This document shows, one piece after another, positions 9,670 through 18,649 of a stretch of DNA of 64,000 bases. The DNA is from Myxococcus stipitatus. GTDB lineage: Bacteria; Myxococcota; Myxococcia; Myxococcales; Myxococcaceae. Within the stretch, counting starts at the first letter, position 1. The number at the start of each line of letters is the position of its first letter. The notes under the pieces were generated by a model, which ran no database searches, was not told the origin of the DNA, and was given only the letters and a program-made list of their open reading frames with translations. The position numbers and the translations under genes were made by a program. The stretch is from assembly GCF_037414475.1 (NCBI RefSeq), contig NZ_CP147913.1, positions 868,001 through 932,000 on the forward strand, in the 5' to 3' direction.

Positions 9670-10664
9670 ACGCGACGAACCCCGCCTCCCCTCTTGCCCC
9701 GAGCGGCTCCGCCGTGAAGGCCGCCCACGCCATCCGCGAGGGTGTGCTGTCCGAGGTGCGCAAGGCCGTCGTGGGCCAGGACGAGGTGCTGGAGTTGATG
9801 CTGTGTGGCCTCATCGCGGGCGGCCACGTGCTGCTGGAGGGCGTGCCCGGCGTGGCCAAGACGCTGATGGCCAAGGCGCTGGCGCGCAGCATCGGCTCCG
9901 ACTTCAAGCGCATCCAGTTCACCCCGGACCTGATGCCGGCGGACATCCTGGGCACCAGCATCTTCGACCTCAAGACGCAGGCCTTCGTGCTGGTGCGCGG
10001 CCCCATCTTCACGGACCTGCTGCTCGCGGACGAAATCAACCGCGCCCCCGCCAAGACGCAGTCCGCGCTGCTGGAGGCCATGCAGGAGCGCGGCGTGTCG
10101 CTGGAGGGACGCCACCAGCCACTGTCGCCGCTCTTCACGGTGTTCGCGACGCAGAACCCGGTGGAGTCGGAGGGCACCTATCCCCTTCCCGAGGCGCAGC
10201 TGGACCGCTTCCTCCTGAAGATCGACGTGGGCTACCCCGCGCCGGAGGAGGAGGACGCGATTCTCGCCTCCGTGCACCGGGGCTTCGACGCGGGAGACCT
10301 GACGCGGGCCGGGGTGGGCACGGCGGTGACGAAGGAGGGGCTGCTCGCCGCGCGCGCCGCGCTCAACGAGGTCAACGTGGAGTCCCCCGTCCTCGCGTAC
10401 ATCCGCAAGCTGGTGGCGGCGACGCGCACGTCCAGCCGCATCCGCCTGGGCGCGGGGCCTCGCGCGGGTGTGCACCTGCTCCTGGCGTCCAAGGCGCTGG
10501 CGGCGCTGCGCGGGCGCGACTTCGTCACGCCGGATGACGTGCGCTTCCTCGCGGGCCCCGTGCTGAAGCACCGCCTGCTGCTGTCGCCGGACGCGGAGCT
10601 GGATGGGGCCACGGCCTCGGACGTCCTGCGCGAGGTGGTGCAGGCGGTGGAGGTCCCCCGGTGA
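9666..10664 (+). CDS. MoxR-family AAA+ ATPase
   Basis: The ATG at 9666 overlaps the previous stop (ATGA) and gives 332 residues, the usual MoxR length. Walker A is GVPGVAKT (residues 59-66), Walker B is [15 protein letters not shown], and sensor 1 is [25 protein letters not shown]. MoxR ATPases act as chaperones that remodel or activate partner proteins; the adjacent DUF58/VWA-like protein is the expected partner. The reading frame continues open upstream of 9666, but that sequence is antisense-like noise inside DUF4350. Confidence 0.93.
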   Translation: MNATNPASPLAPSGSAVKAAHAIREGVLSEVRKAVVGQDEVLELMLCGLIAGGHVLLEGVPGVAKTLMAKALARSIGSDFKRIQFTPDLMPADILGTSIFDLKTQAFVLVRGPIFTDLLLADEINRAPAKTQSALLEAMQERGVSLEGRHQPLSPLFTVFATQNPVESEGTYPLPEAQLDRFLLKIDVGYPAPEEEDAILASVHRGFDAGDLTRAGVGTAVTKEGLLAARAALNEVNVESPVLAYIRKLVAATRTSSRIRLGAGPRAGVHLLLASKALAALRGRDFVTPDDVRFLAGPVLKHRLLLSPDAELDGATASDVLREVVQAVEVPR

Positions 10665-11968
10665 TTCCCACCGGGCGCCTCTGGGCCCTGTTCGCGCTCC
10701 TGGCGATTCCCATGATGGCCGCGGGGTTCTTCCCGGGCCTGGGCGGCGCCGTGCTGGTGCTCGACGCGCTGGCGCTGCTGCTGGCGTTGGGGGACTTCCT
10801 CGTCGCGCGCTCGGCGCGGCTGGAGGTGCGGCGCGTGCTGCCCCAGCGGCTCAACGTGGGCGTGCCCAACAAGGTGGAGCTGCGCGTGGTGCACCGGGGC
10901 GGCCGGAAGGTGCACGTGCACTTGAAGGACGGCGTGCCGGAGTCCTTCACCGCGAAGCCCGACGAGGCGCCGCTGGAGCTGCTGCCAGACAGCGAGACGC
11001 GCTGGGTGTACCGCGTGACGCCCGCCAAGCGGGGCCGGTTCGACTTCGGGGCCGTGTACGCCCGGGTCCGGGGGCCGTTGGGCCTCGTGCTCCATGAGCG
11101 CGAGTTCCCGGCCGCGCAAGCCATCTCCGTGTACCCGGACCTGCGAGGCGCCAACCGGCTCCTGCTGTCGGGCGCCACGCTGGACCTGGTGAACCTGGGC
11201 CTGCGCCAGCTCCGCCGCGACGGACGCGGCAGCGAGTTCGCTCGCCTGCGCGACTACGCCCAGGGCGACAGCGCCCGCGACGTGGATTGGAAGGCCACCG
11301 CGCGCCGGGGCAAGCCGGTGACGCGGGTGCTGGAGTCGGAGCGCTCACAGTCCATCCTCATCTGCGTGGATGCGGGGCGCTCCATGGCGGCGCAGGTGGA
11401 TGGGCTCACCAAGTTGGACCACGCGGTGAATGCCGCGCTCTTCCTGGCCTTCGTCGCCGTGCGCAATGGAGACCGGGTGGGCCTGGCCGTCTTCGCCGAC
11501 GGAGTGAAGACCTATCTGCCGCCCGCCGCGGGCCGAGGCCAGTACCGGAAGATGGTGGACGCGCTCTACTCCACCACGCCCAGCCTCACGTACGTGGACT
11601 ACCTGGCGCTCTTCAAGGAGCTCAACGTCCGCCTGCACCGGCGAAGCCTGCTGTGTGTCTTCACGGACTTCCTGGACGAGGAGCAGGCCGCCACCATGGT
11701 GGCTCCGCTCCACCGCCTGGCGCGCCGCCACGTGCCCCTCTGCCTGTCCGTGAAGGACACCGCGCTCCAGAAGCTGCTCCAGACGCCTCCGCCCGGGCCC
11801 GAGGAATCCTTCCAGCACGCGGTCGCCTCGGAGCTGCTCATGGACCGCGAGCAGCTCAAGGCGCGGGTGAGCCAGGGTGGAGTGCAGATGCTGGACGTGC
11901 AGCCGGACGACCTGAGCCTGGCGGCGGTCAACCGCTACCTCGACATCAAGGCGCGGGGAGTGCTGTAG
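10661..11968 (+). CDS. DUF58 (VWA-like) protein
   Basis: The GTG start overlaps the moxR stop (GTGA). The 435-residue protein has two N-terminal TM helices and a beta-rich region. The DUF58 signature [20 protein letters not shown] is followed by a VWA-type metal site (CVDAGRSM). DUF58 proteins are the usual partners of MoxR ATPases in membrane-associated assembly complexes. The 3' end overlaps the convergent pyrophosphatase gene by 23 bases. Confidence 0.9.
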   Translation: MIPTGRLWALFALLAIPMMAAGFFPGLGGAVLVLDALALLLALGDFLVARSARLEVRRVLPQRLNVGVPNKVELRVVHRGGRKVHVHLKDGVPESFTAKPDEAPLELLPDSETRWVYRVTPAKRGRFDFGAVYARVRGPLGLVLHEREFPAAQAISVYPDLRGANRLLLSGATLDLVNLGLRQLRRDGRGSEFARLRDYAQGDSARDVDWKATARRGKPVTRVLESERSQSILICVDAGRSMAAQVDGLTKLDHAVNAALFLAFVAVRNGDRVGLAVFADGVKTYLPPAAGRGQYRKMVDALYSTTPSLTYVDYLALFKELNVRLHRRSLLCVFTDFLDEEQAATMVAPLHRLARRHVPLCLSVKDTALQKLLQTPPPGPEESFQHAVASELLMDREQLKARVSQGGVQMLDVQPDDLSLAAVNRYLDIKARGVL

Positions 11969-12407
11969 CCCCCGCGCGCGGCACCGGCAGCCACCCCGTG
12001 AAGCGCGTGTCCGTCGAGTGTCCCCGCACCAGGTGCAAGCCCCGCTTGAAGAACGCGTAGACGCGGAAGAAGGCCTCCAGTCCCACGCGCTCGGCGCCGC
12101 TCATGGGACGCGTGGAGCAGATCACCTTGGGGTCCGGCATCCCGGAGTCGACGAAGCCGAGCACTCCGACCACGTCCACGCGCACGCGATGCCCCCGCGC
12201 CATCCGCGAGCCCAGCACCACGGCGTCGAGCGGATCTCCATCCCCCGACATGAGACCGGGGATGCTGCCGTAGTTGTAGGGGCACGGCACGGGCGACACG
12301 AAGTCCACCGAGCCATCCGCGCGCCGCTTCACGAAGGAGAAGCGCGGACACTCGATGAGGACCTCGGGTGCGTCAGGCAGCGGAGGAAGGAGCAGCGACT
12401 CGGACAC
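11946..12407 (-). CDS. ppa: Inorganic pyrophosphatase family protein (short form)
   Basis: I chose the GTG at 12407 because a G-rich Shine-Dalgarno (AGAGGGGG) precedes it and the longer frame reads into non-homologous sequence. The 153 residues show the soluble PPase core: CPYNYGSIPG, the metal site DGDPLDAVVLG, and VDSGMPDPK supplying the second aspartate pair and lysine. It is shorter than E. coli PPase (176), and the positions of E. coli Glu31 and Arg43 appear to be Arg and Ser. Hydrolysis of PPi is likely but activity may be altered. It lies 31 bases after the SpoIIM-like gene. Confidence 0.8.
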   Translation of the reverse strand: MSESLLLPPLPDAPEVLIECPRFSFVKRRADGSVDFVSPVPCPYNYGSIPGLMSGDGDPLDAVVLGSRMARGHRVRVDVVGVLGFVDSGMPDPKVICSTRPMSGAERVGLEAFFRVYAFFKRGLHLVRGHSTDTRFTGWLPVPRAGATALPAP

Positions 12408-12438
12408 GTGTCCCCCTCTAGCACAGCGGCCGGGCCCT

Positions 12439-13443
12439 TCAGGAGACAGGGCGCGGCGCTTCCGGCGCCCCACCCCTCAGCCAGTCCGACAGCAGGTAGG
12501 AATAGACGCCCGAGCCCACCACGAGCGCGAAGGTCACCTTGAAGGCCACCGACAGCTTGGGCGGGTGAATCTGCGACACCGTGCCCTCGATGAAGCCCGC
12601 GAGCACGAACAGCGCCAACGTCCCGAACAACAGCTTCACCGCCGTCACGGCCTCGACGCGCAGCGCCTGCCTCCGCCGCAGTCCCTTGGGCGCCACCATC
12701 GCTCGCGCGATGACGAGTCCCGCCGCCCCCGCGATGCAGATGGCCGTGATTTCGGGGATGCCGTGCGGAAGAATCCAGGCCCAGAACCAACCGGCCAGTC
12801 CCTTGGCCGCGTAGACCTGCGCCAGCGCCCCCAGGAACAGGCCGTTGACGAAGAGCATCACCGCGGTGCCCAGCCCCATCGTCGCGCCCAGCGCGAACGC
12901 CAGGAAGGCCACCTGGATGTTGTGCGTGAAGAGGAAGGACGAGAACTCGGCCTGCTGGGACACCGTCATGTCCTGGTCCACCGCCTCATCGGCCGCGCGC
13001 CGCGTCGGGTCCAGCTCCAGGTGCTCCGTCGGCACCAGGTAGGGCGCCGCGTCCGGGTCCACCAACATGCCCAGGTAGCCGAAGCCCATGCCCGCCAGGA
13101 AGAGCAGCAGCGCCGCGGCGTACATGCGCCACTCGCGGCGGAAGAGCGCGGGGAAGCCCTTCGACACGAACCCCCACACGTCCGCCATCCTCGGACGGCG
13201 TCCCGGGTAGGTGAGCGCATAGGCGCGGCCCACCAGGTCATTCAAATACGCGCTCACATCGGCGGAGCCGCTGCGCGCCCGGACCCACAACAAGTCGCTC
13301 GACACCGAGCGGTACAGCTTTCCCAGCGCCCTGGCGTCGTCGAGGCTCAGCCCGCGCAAGCCCTGGACCTCGGACTGGTCCAACAGCCTCTGGAGCTTCT
13401 CCCAATGGGGCCGCCGCGACTCGATGAACTCCGCCATCTCCAT
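12439..13443 (-). CDS. SpoIIM/DUF95-family membrane protein
   Basis: The 334-residue protein has a cytoplasmic helical N-terminus (EKLQRLLDQ, RALGKLYRSVSSDLLWVRA) followed by five or more TM helices with the family motif NNI-type region (FLFTHNIQVAFLAFALGATMG) and LPHGIPEITAICIAGAAG. SpoIIM homologues outside sporulating Firmicutes usually accompany MoxR/DUF58/RDD genes. Here the MoxR operon converges on it and an RDD gene lies 9 kb away. It is probably co-transcribed with the downstream pyrophosphatase. Confidence 0.88.
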   Translation of the reverse strand: MEMAEFIESRRPHWEKLQRLLDQSEVQGLRGLSLDDARALGKLYRSVSSDLLWVRARSGSADVSAYLNDLVGRAYALTYPGRRPRMADVWGFVSKGFPALFRREWRMYAAALLLFLAGMGFGYLGMLVDPDAAPYLVPTEHLELDPTRRAADEAVDQDMTVSQQAEFSSFLFTHNIQVAFLAFALGATMGLGTAVMLFVNGLFLGALAQVYAAKGLAGWFWAWILPHGIPEITAICIAGAAGLVIARAMVAPKGLRRRQALRVEAVTAVKLLFGTLALFVLAGFIEGTVSQIHPPKLSVAFKVTFALVVGSGVYSYLLSDWLRGGAPEAPRPVS

Positions 13444-13515
13444 GACGACAGTCTAGCCCAGGAGGGCCGTGCCCCCACCCTGCCCTACGGCCGACAGTTA
13501 TGGGAAAACACGGAA

Positions 13516-15030
13516 ATGACGTGTCGGTGGGTGTTCCTGGGATGGGTCTTGGCCTGCGTGTCGGGGTGCACCTCCATGCGAGCGCTCTGCCCCATGGAGG
13601 GCGGAGGTGCCTGGGTGGAGGTCCGCAGCCCGCACTTCATCATCCGGACCGACCTGGACGTGGAGTCGGCGGAGGTGGCCGCCGGCGAGCTGGAGATGCT
13701 GCGTCAGGGATTGCTCCAGGCCTGGGGCGGTGGATTCGACCCGCCGGGCACGGTGGACGTCATCATCCTGCGAAACCGCGAGGAGTTGTCCGAGTTCACC
13801 AACGTCCGCATCGAGGGCTTCTCCGCCACCACGTCCGACGGCCCGCTGCTGGTGATGGCGGGCAACAGCTATGCGCTCAGCCGGGATGCGGTGGACAAGT
13901 CCACGCAGGCACATGAGCTGACGCACTACCTCTCGCAGTTCGCCTTGGTGCGCCAGCCGCGCTGGCTGGCGGAGGGACTGGCGTCCTATCTGGAGACCAT
14001 CACCCTCAAGCCCGAGCGCCGCGAGGTGGTGCTCGGCGCCCTCCACGGGCCCTTCCTCGACTACGTCCAGCGCAATGGTTGGCGCTCGCTGGACGAGCTG
14101 TGGGAATGGGACGACCGGGCCCTGATGAGCAGCGCGGAGTCCCGTCAGCACTACGCCTCCGCGTGGCTGTGGGTCCACTTCGTCATCAGCCAGCACTCCG
14201 AGCGCTTCGGCCACTTCCAACAGTCCCTCATGCGAGGCGAGGAACCGCGACGCGCCTGGGAGAAGTCGTTTCAAGGCGTGAAGGACCTGGCAGGCAAGCT
14301 CCGGGACTACGCGCTCGGCGGGCTGAGCGCGCGCTACCCGCTGGTCACCGCGCCGCTGTTGCCCGTGTCGAACGACATCCTCACCCATCCCCTGGAACCA
14401 CCGGAGGTGCATGCCGTGCGCACCCAGCTCATCCTCATGACGCCAGGCCCCGCGCCCGCCGAGGTGCGGATGGAGAAGGCCGAGTGGGAGATGGCCCAGG
14501 CGCTCAAGGAGGACCCGGGCAACATCACCGTGGCGCTCCTGCGCATCCGCTCCCTGGGGGACCCGGACCAGCAGCTCCACGCCGCGCAGGCCCTGGTGGA
14601 GAGAAGCCCCGAGAGCGGGCTTGCGTGGAACGCGCTGGCCCAGGCCCTGGATGCCGCGGGCGATGCCACCGAGGCGCAGGAGGCCGCGCGGCTGCGCGCG
14701 GTGGAGCTCATCCCCGACCACGTGGGCGCGCAGAACGGACTGGCCCGCTACTACGCGCGCACCGCGCAGCCCGAGAAGGGCCTGGCGGCGGCGCAGCGTG
14801 CGCTCGCGTTGGCCCCGGGAAACGCCAGCGTGCTCGACACGTACTCCACCATCCTCTTCCAGCTCGGCCGCTGCCACGAGGCCCTGTCCACGCAGCAGTT
14901 CGCGGTGGAGATGCTCTACGAGGGCACCCCCGAGCGGATGCGCCAGACGATGAACGACACCCTGGCCCGCTACGAGGCCGTCTGCGGCGCGTCCGCGGGC
15001 ACTCCAGGCCGGCCCGCGGGAGGCGAGTAG
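13516..15030 (+). CDS. Lipoprotein with HExxH (gluzincin-like, DUF1570-type) domain and TPR region
   Basis: The ATG at 13516 gives a lipoprotein signal (MTCRWVFLGWVLACVSGC, lipobox VSGC) and 504 residues. The frame upstream is antisense to the SpoIIM gene. An N-terminal domain carries AHELTHYL, a zincin HExxH motif, with a downstream WLAEGLASYLE supplying the likely third ligand Glu. The C-terminal half has TPR-like helices (NGLARYYARTAQPEKGLAAAQ and neighbours). Location is probably the periplasm or outer membrane. Peptidase activity is plausible but untested. It shares a 72-base divergent promoter region with the SpoIIM gene. Confidence 0.8.
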   Translation: MTCRWVFLGWVLACVSGCTSMRALCPMEGGGAWVEVRSPHFIIRTDLDVESAEVAAGELEMLRQGLLQAWGGGFDPPGTVDVIILRNREELSEFTNVRIEGFSATTSDGPLLVMAGNSYALSRDAVDKSTQAHELTHYLSQFALVRQPRWLAEGLASYLETITLKPERREVVLGALHGPFLDYVQRNGWRSLDELWEWDDRALMSSAESRQHYASAWLWVHFVISQHSERFGHFQQSLMRGEEPRRAWEKSFQGVKDLAGKLRDYALGGLSARYPLVTAPLLPVSNDILTHPLEPPEVHAVRTQLILMTPGPAPAEVRMEKAEWEMAQALKEDPGNITVALLRIRSLGDPDQQLHAAQALVERSPESGLAWNALAQALDAAGDATEAQEAARLRAVELIPDHVGAQNGLARYYARTAQPEKGLAAAQRALALAPGNASVLDTYSTILFQLGRCHEALSTQQFAVEMLYEGTPERMRQTMNDTLARYEAVCGASAGTPGRPAGGE

Positions 15031-15047
15031 CCCTCCGGAACGACGAA

Positions 15048-15082
15048 GCGCCGGCGAGCCCTGGAAGCAGGCTGGCCGGCGC
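15048..15082. terminator. Bidirectional hairpin between convergent genes
   Basis: GCGCCGGC pairs with GCCGGCGC, and an inner AGCC/GGCT extends the stem after one G-G mismatch. It lies between the ends of two convergent genes. There is no strong U-tract on either strand. Confidence 0.6.
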
Positions 15083-15107
15083 CTCGGTGCCACGCACGGG
15101 GCGTGGG

Positions 15108-16664
15108 TTACTTCAGCTGCTTCTCCAGCAGCTTCTTCTCAGTGGACTCGAGCTGCTTGGTCCAGTCCACCACCGGCGTCTGCCACGCCATGCCCGTCTC
15201 GGTGGGCTCGGGGGCCAGCTTCTCGAACTCGAAGCCATCACCGCCGAAGTAGAGGTACTCGACCGTGGCGACGGAGTACTCCTTGGCCGGGTCCAGCGCC
15301 TTGCCCTTGGCGTCCTTGAACTTGCCCTTCCCGGCGGCCGTGAAGCCGGCGATGAGCGCGTTGGGGTTGGACAGCTGCTTGGCCAGGTCCTCGCCCTTGA
15401 GCTTCACGACGAGCAACGAGTTCTCGAACGGCATCACCGAGTAGATGCTGCCGCGGGTCACCGCGCCCGCCGGCAGGTCGCCGCGGATGCCGCCCCGGTT
15501 GAGGATGGCCGCGTCCGTGTTGAGCGACGCGCGCACCGCGCCAGCCACCCACTTGGCCATCAGCGGCGAGGACTGGGGGATGCCCGACTTGGTGAAGCCG
15601 ATCTGCTGGCCGAGCGCCTCGTCGAGCTGCGCCTTCCACTTGGCGACCAGCTGCGCGGTCTCCGCGTCGGGCGTGGCGCCCACGACGTCGACGAACTTGC
15701 CCTCGACGCCGGTGACCTTCTCACCCGCGGGCTTGGACGTGTCGAACGTGAGGTGGGCGCGCAGGTACTTGGAGAAGCCGCGGTCCAGCGAGGCGAAGAT
15801 GACGCCGTTCTCGTTCGCGTAGACCTGCTGCGGGCAGCGGCCGCCCGCCACGAGCGACAGCTTCCACTCGGGGTGCTTGGCCACCACGGGCTGCAGCTCC
15901 GTGACACACGTGTCGGCCACGACGACGACCGCATCGGCGCCGGCCTTGCGGGCCTCGGGGATGGCGCTGGAGAGCGCCTCTTCGTAACCGGTGACCTCGA
16001 GGCCATCGGCGCGGCCGGCCATCGCCGTGCGCACCGTCTTCTCCGCGGCGAGCCCCACCACGCCAATCTTCAGGCCGCGGCGCTCGAACACCTGGAACGC
16101 GGGGAGCGACAGGTCGCCCGCGACGGCGGGGTCCTTCACGCGGAGGTTGGCGGCCAGGTACGGGAAGCCGCCCGTGGTGCGGTTGCTCAGGAAGGCTTCC
16201 TTGCCGAACGCCAGCTCATGGTTGCCCATGGCGGAGGCGGCGTAGCCCATGCGGCCCATGGCCTCGGCGGTGGGCGCGCCCAGGAAGAACGACGACAGCG
16301 CGGGGCCGTTGCCGTGGTCACCCGTGGCGAGCGCCAGGGTGCCAGAGTCAGCGCAGGTGGCCTGTCCATCCTTCACGGGGCCAGGACAGTGCTTCTCGGT
16401 GTTCACCCACTGGCCCAGCAACTCGGCGGCGCCGCCCTTCCCCTCGACGGGAAGGAGCTGACCGAAGGTGCCACCCGTGACGAGCAGCGTGACTTCGCTG
16501 GGCACCGCGGGCTTCGCGGGCGCGGCGGGCTGTTCCGGCGCGGCGGCCGCGGGGGGAGGACTGCTCTTCTCGCAGCCGGCCAAAGCGCCGAGCGCGAGGA
16601 CCAGCACCCCCGAAAGGCGGGACTGGCGGAAGGGACGGGAGCGATAGAAGGGGTTCGAGTTCAC
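15108..16664 (-). CDS. 5'-nucleotidase/UshA-family lipoprotein with degenerate metal site
   Basis: I chose the GTG at 16664: it gives a lipoprotein signal (RLSGVLVLALGALAGC) in a 518-residue product. A start at 16739 would overlap the divergent gene. The metallophosphoesterase half keeps a GD pair and AMGNHELAFG. The usual first D-x-H is VTGGTFGQL, the ALTHMG-type His is VVVADTC, and the GGHxH motif is GGRCP. The C-terminal 5'-nucleotidase substrate domain is well kept (NRGGIRGDLPAG, SVMPFENSLLVVKL). It may therefore bind nucleotide-like ligands without the usual two-metal hydrolysis. Confidence 0.8.
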   Translation of the reverse strand: MNSNPFYRSRPFRQSRLSGVLVLALGALAGCEKSSPPPAAAAPEQPAAPAKPAVPSEVTLLVTGGTFGQLLPVEGKGGAAELLGQWVNTEKHCPGPVKDGQATCADSGTLALATGDHGNGPALSSFFLGAPTAEAMGRMGYAASAMGNHELAFGKEAFLSNRTTGGFPYLAANLRVKDPAVAGDLSLPAFQVFERRGLKIGVVGLAAEKTVRTAMAGRADGLEVTGYEEALSSAIPEARKAGADAVVVVADTCVTELQPVVAKHPEWKLSLVAGGRCPQQVYANENGVIFASLDRGFSKYLRAHLTFDTSKPAGEKVTGVEGKFVDVVGATPDAETAQLVAKWKAQLDEALGQQIGFTKSGIPQSSPLMAKWVAGAVRASLNTDAAILNRGGIRGDLPAGAVTRGSIYSVMPFENSLLVVKLKGEDLAKQLSNPNALIAGFTAAGKGKFKDAKGKALDPAKEYSVATVEYLYFGGDGFEFEKLAPEPTETGMAWQTPVVDWTKQLESTEKKLLEKQLK

Positions 16665-16697
16665 AGTTGCGCCGTTTAGCACAACTCGAGACGTGAT

Positions 16698-16703
16698 ATT
16701 ATA
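16698..16703 (-). promoter_or_regulatory. Consensus -10 element upstream of the nucleotidase-like gene
   Basis: On the minus strand this reads TATAAT, a perfect -10, 33 bases before the chosen GTG start. I find no clear -35 at 16-18 bases. The same AT patch reads TATTAT on the plus strand, 7 bases before the divergent GTG start at 16710, so it may serve both directions and give a nearly leaderless mRNA for the plus gene. Confidence 0.45.
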
Positions 16704-16709
16704 GCGGCC

Positions 16710-18530
16710 GTGCCGGACGACCTGGCCCCCAAGGGCCAACCCTCACCCCGAGGCGAGCACCCACCAGACGCCGCGAGCGAGCAGCCAAGCCTCGGTCGAA
16801 TGTCTGCCCAGTATTTCTGGGAAGAACTGCAAAAGGGTGCCATCCACTTTCACGAGCAGGGTTCAGCACAAGGTCCCAAGGGCCGGGTGCGTCAGTTCTT
16901 CCACGGGCTGAGCCTGCCACTTCATATCGCTCGGGTGCTGCTCGCCGACCCAGTGGCCCGGCGCCAGTACGTTCGAGTGGGCCTCTTGCAGACGGTCGCC
17001 GCCCTGGCGTTGGCGCTGTCGTGCATGGGCTCGGCGAAGAAGGCCGCCAGCGCGGCGGACAGCCCCATCTCCGAAGAAGACATCGTCGCGGAGGTGCAAG
17101 AGGCCCTGCGCGAGGCCGGGATTGAAGAGCCGGCTGTTCAAGTCCGCAAGGATTCGAAGGCTGAGCGGGAACAGCACGACTTCGATGCAGCGAAGGAGGC
17201 GGAGTCCCAACAGAGGTCGCGCGACTTCGACGCCGCGAAGGAGTCGGAGCAGGGGCCGGGCGTCGCACAGACCGCGAAGGACTCGGAGACCGGGCACGGA
17301 GCGCGCGATGCTCAGGCCACGAAGGACTCCGAGACCGGACCGGGAGCGCGCGACGCTCAGGCCGCGAGGAATGTGGCGACCGAGGAGCTACGGCGCGGGC
17401 TCCAGACCGCAAGGGAGGAGATGCGGCGCGGGCTCCAGACCGCAAGGAATGCGGCGACCGAGGAGATGCGGCGCGAGCTCCAGGCCGAGAAGAACGCGGA
17501 GGCCGAGCAGATACGGAGCGCGATCCAAGCCGCGAAGGATGCGGAGTTCGAGCGGAGGTTGCGTGACGTCGAGGCCGCGGCGGAGGGGGCGGATGGAGGC
17601 CCTTCGTTGCCCGCGGCGTTGATGGCGTTGGCGACGACGGCCGCCGCGAACAGCGGCCCTGGGAACATCACGGTCACACGGCAAGACGACGGGACCATGA
17701 AGGTGGATCGGGCGCCATCGCCCCCCGCGGCGAGGACGCGCCGCGGAGAGAAAGAGAAGCCTGGGTCATCAGAGACGGAGGACTTGACGTACCGGGGCTT
17801 CTCCCTGACGGCCATCTCGTTCTGGCTCGCGCTGCTCGGTTCGCTGCAGATTGCGCAGTGGGTCATCATCGCGCTCTCTCGTGACTACCACGACGCCATC
17901 TCGAGGGAAGCCGCGCTGCTCACGCGAGTCGAGCCCGATGACTCAGACCTCAAGCCGCGCATCCGGGTCAATGTCGAGTGGTTGCGCAAGAAGGTGCGGC
18001 GGCGGGTGCGGGCCATGATTCTCTTCGCGGCGGGAGTGCCCGCGGCCCTGTTGCTCTCGCTGCCGTTCCGGTGGGTTGGCGTTGGCAACGAGGTGTTCAC
18101 GGGCCTCACCACCCTGTGGGGTATGTGGTGGCTGCTCGTGTTCACGGCGGCCAAGAGCGGGCAGGCATGGGAGGCCCGGGAGGGACAGCGTCCTCCGTGG
18201 TTCATCCGCGCGTGGACATGGGTCACGACCCACGTGCCTGGACTCAGGTGGGGACTTCTCAAGAGTTATGGCGCGATGTGGAGCCGACGAACACAGGAGG
18301 TCTACGAACCGGTGGCAACCGTGGAGCGGCACCCGTGGGCCTATGCGGGACTGGCGCTCGCGCGCTTCATCGGCTCGTTCGCGCCGCTACGCTTCTTCGT
18401 GCGGCCGCTCATCCCCGTCGCGTCCGCGCACATCCTCCGTGAGGAGCGTACGAAGCTCGGGCTGACTCGGTCGAACGGAGATGGTGCGCCGCGACCCGCT
18501 GGAGCCTCGCCCATGGGCGACTCGCTGTAG
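16710..18530 (+). CDS. Membrane protein with long alpha-helical repeat region, unknown function
   Basis: The product is 606 residues from the GTG at 16710; an ATG at 16800 is an alternative start. TM1 (~92-107, VGLLQTVAALALALSC) is followed by a charged region of about 150 residues built from imperfect repeats such as AKDSETGHGARDAQ / TKDSETGPGARDAQ (a 45-base duplication near 17276-17365) and EEMRRGLQTARN copies. This should form a long single helix or coiled coil. Three further TM helices lie at ~375-400, ~435-455 and ~465-485. The last 120 residues are soluble. I do not recognise a family. A strong hairpin follows the gene. Confidence 0.75.
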   Translation: MPDDLAPKGQPSPRGEHPPDAASEQPSLGRMSAQYFWEELQKGAIHFHEQGSAQGPKGRVRQFFHGLSLPLHIARVLLADPVARRQYVRVGLLQTVAALALALSCMGSAKKAASAADSPISEEDIVAEVQEALREAGIEEPAVQVRKDSKAEREQHDFDAAKEAESQQRSRDFDAAKESEQGPGVAQTAKDSETGHGARDAQATKDSETGPGARDAQAARNVATEELRRGLQTAREEMRRGLQTARNAATEEMRRELQAEKNAEAEQIRSAIQAAKDAEFERRLRDVEAAAEGADGGPSLPAALMALATTAAANSGPGNITVTRQDDGTMKVDRAPSPPAARTRRGEKEKPGSSETEDLTYRGFSLTAISFWLALLGSLQIAQWVIIALSRDYHDAISREAALLTRVEPDDSDLKPRIRVNVEWLRKKVRRRVRAMILFAAGVPAALLLSLPFRWVGVGNEVFTGLTTLWGMWWLLVFTAAKSGQAWEAREGQRPPWFIRAWTWVTTHVPGLRWGLLKSYGAMWSRRTQEVYEPVATVERHPWAYAGLALARFIGSFAPLRFFVRPLIPVASAHILREERTKLGLTRSNGDGAPRPAGASPMGDSL

Positions 18531-18548
18531 GACGGTGCTGACGCACAA

Positions 18549-18575
18549 GCCCGAGCCGCTCCGCGCGGCTCGGGC
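18549..18575 (+). terminator. Strong hairpin after the 606-residue membrane protein gene
   Basis: An 11-bp perfect stem (GCCCGAGCCGC / GCGGCTCGGGC) with a 5-base loop lies 18 bases after the stop. No U-tract is present. Confidence 0.65.
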
Positions 18576-18649
18576 CCTGCGTCCGGGTGTGAGTCCGCGG
18601 CGTCGCCAACCAGGGGGCCTCGGAGACTGAGTTCCCAGGACGACGCCAG

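Noticed and set aside
12355..13515. Plus-strand frame extending upstream of the HExxH lipoprotein
   Set aside because: It is antisense to the SpoIIM gene; the lipoprotein signal at 13516 marks the true start.
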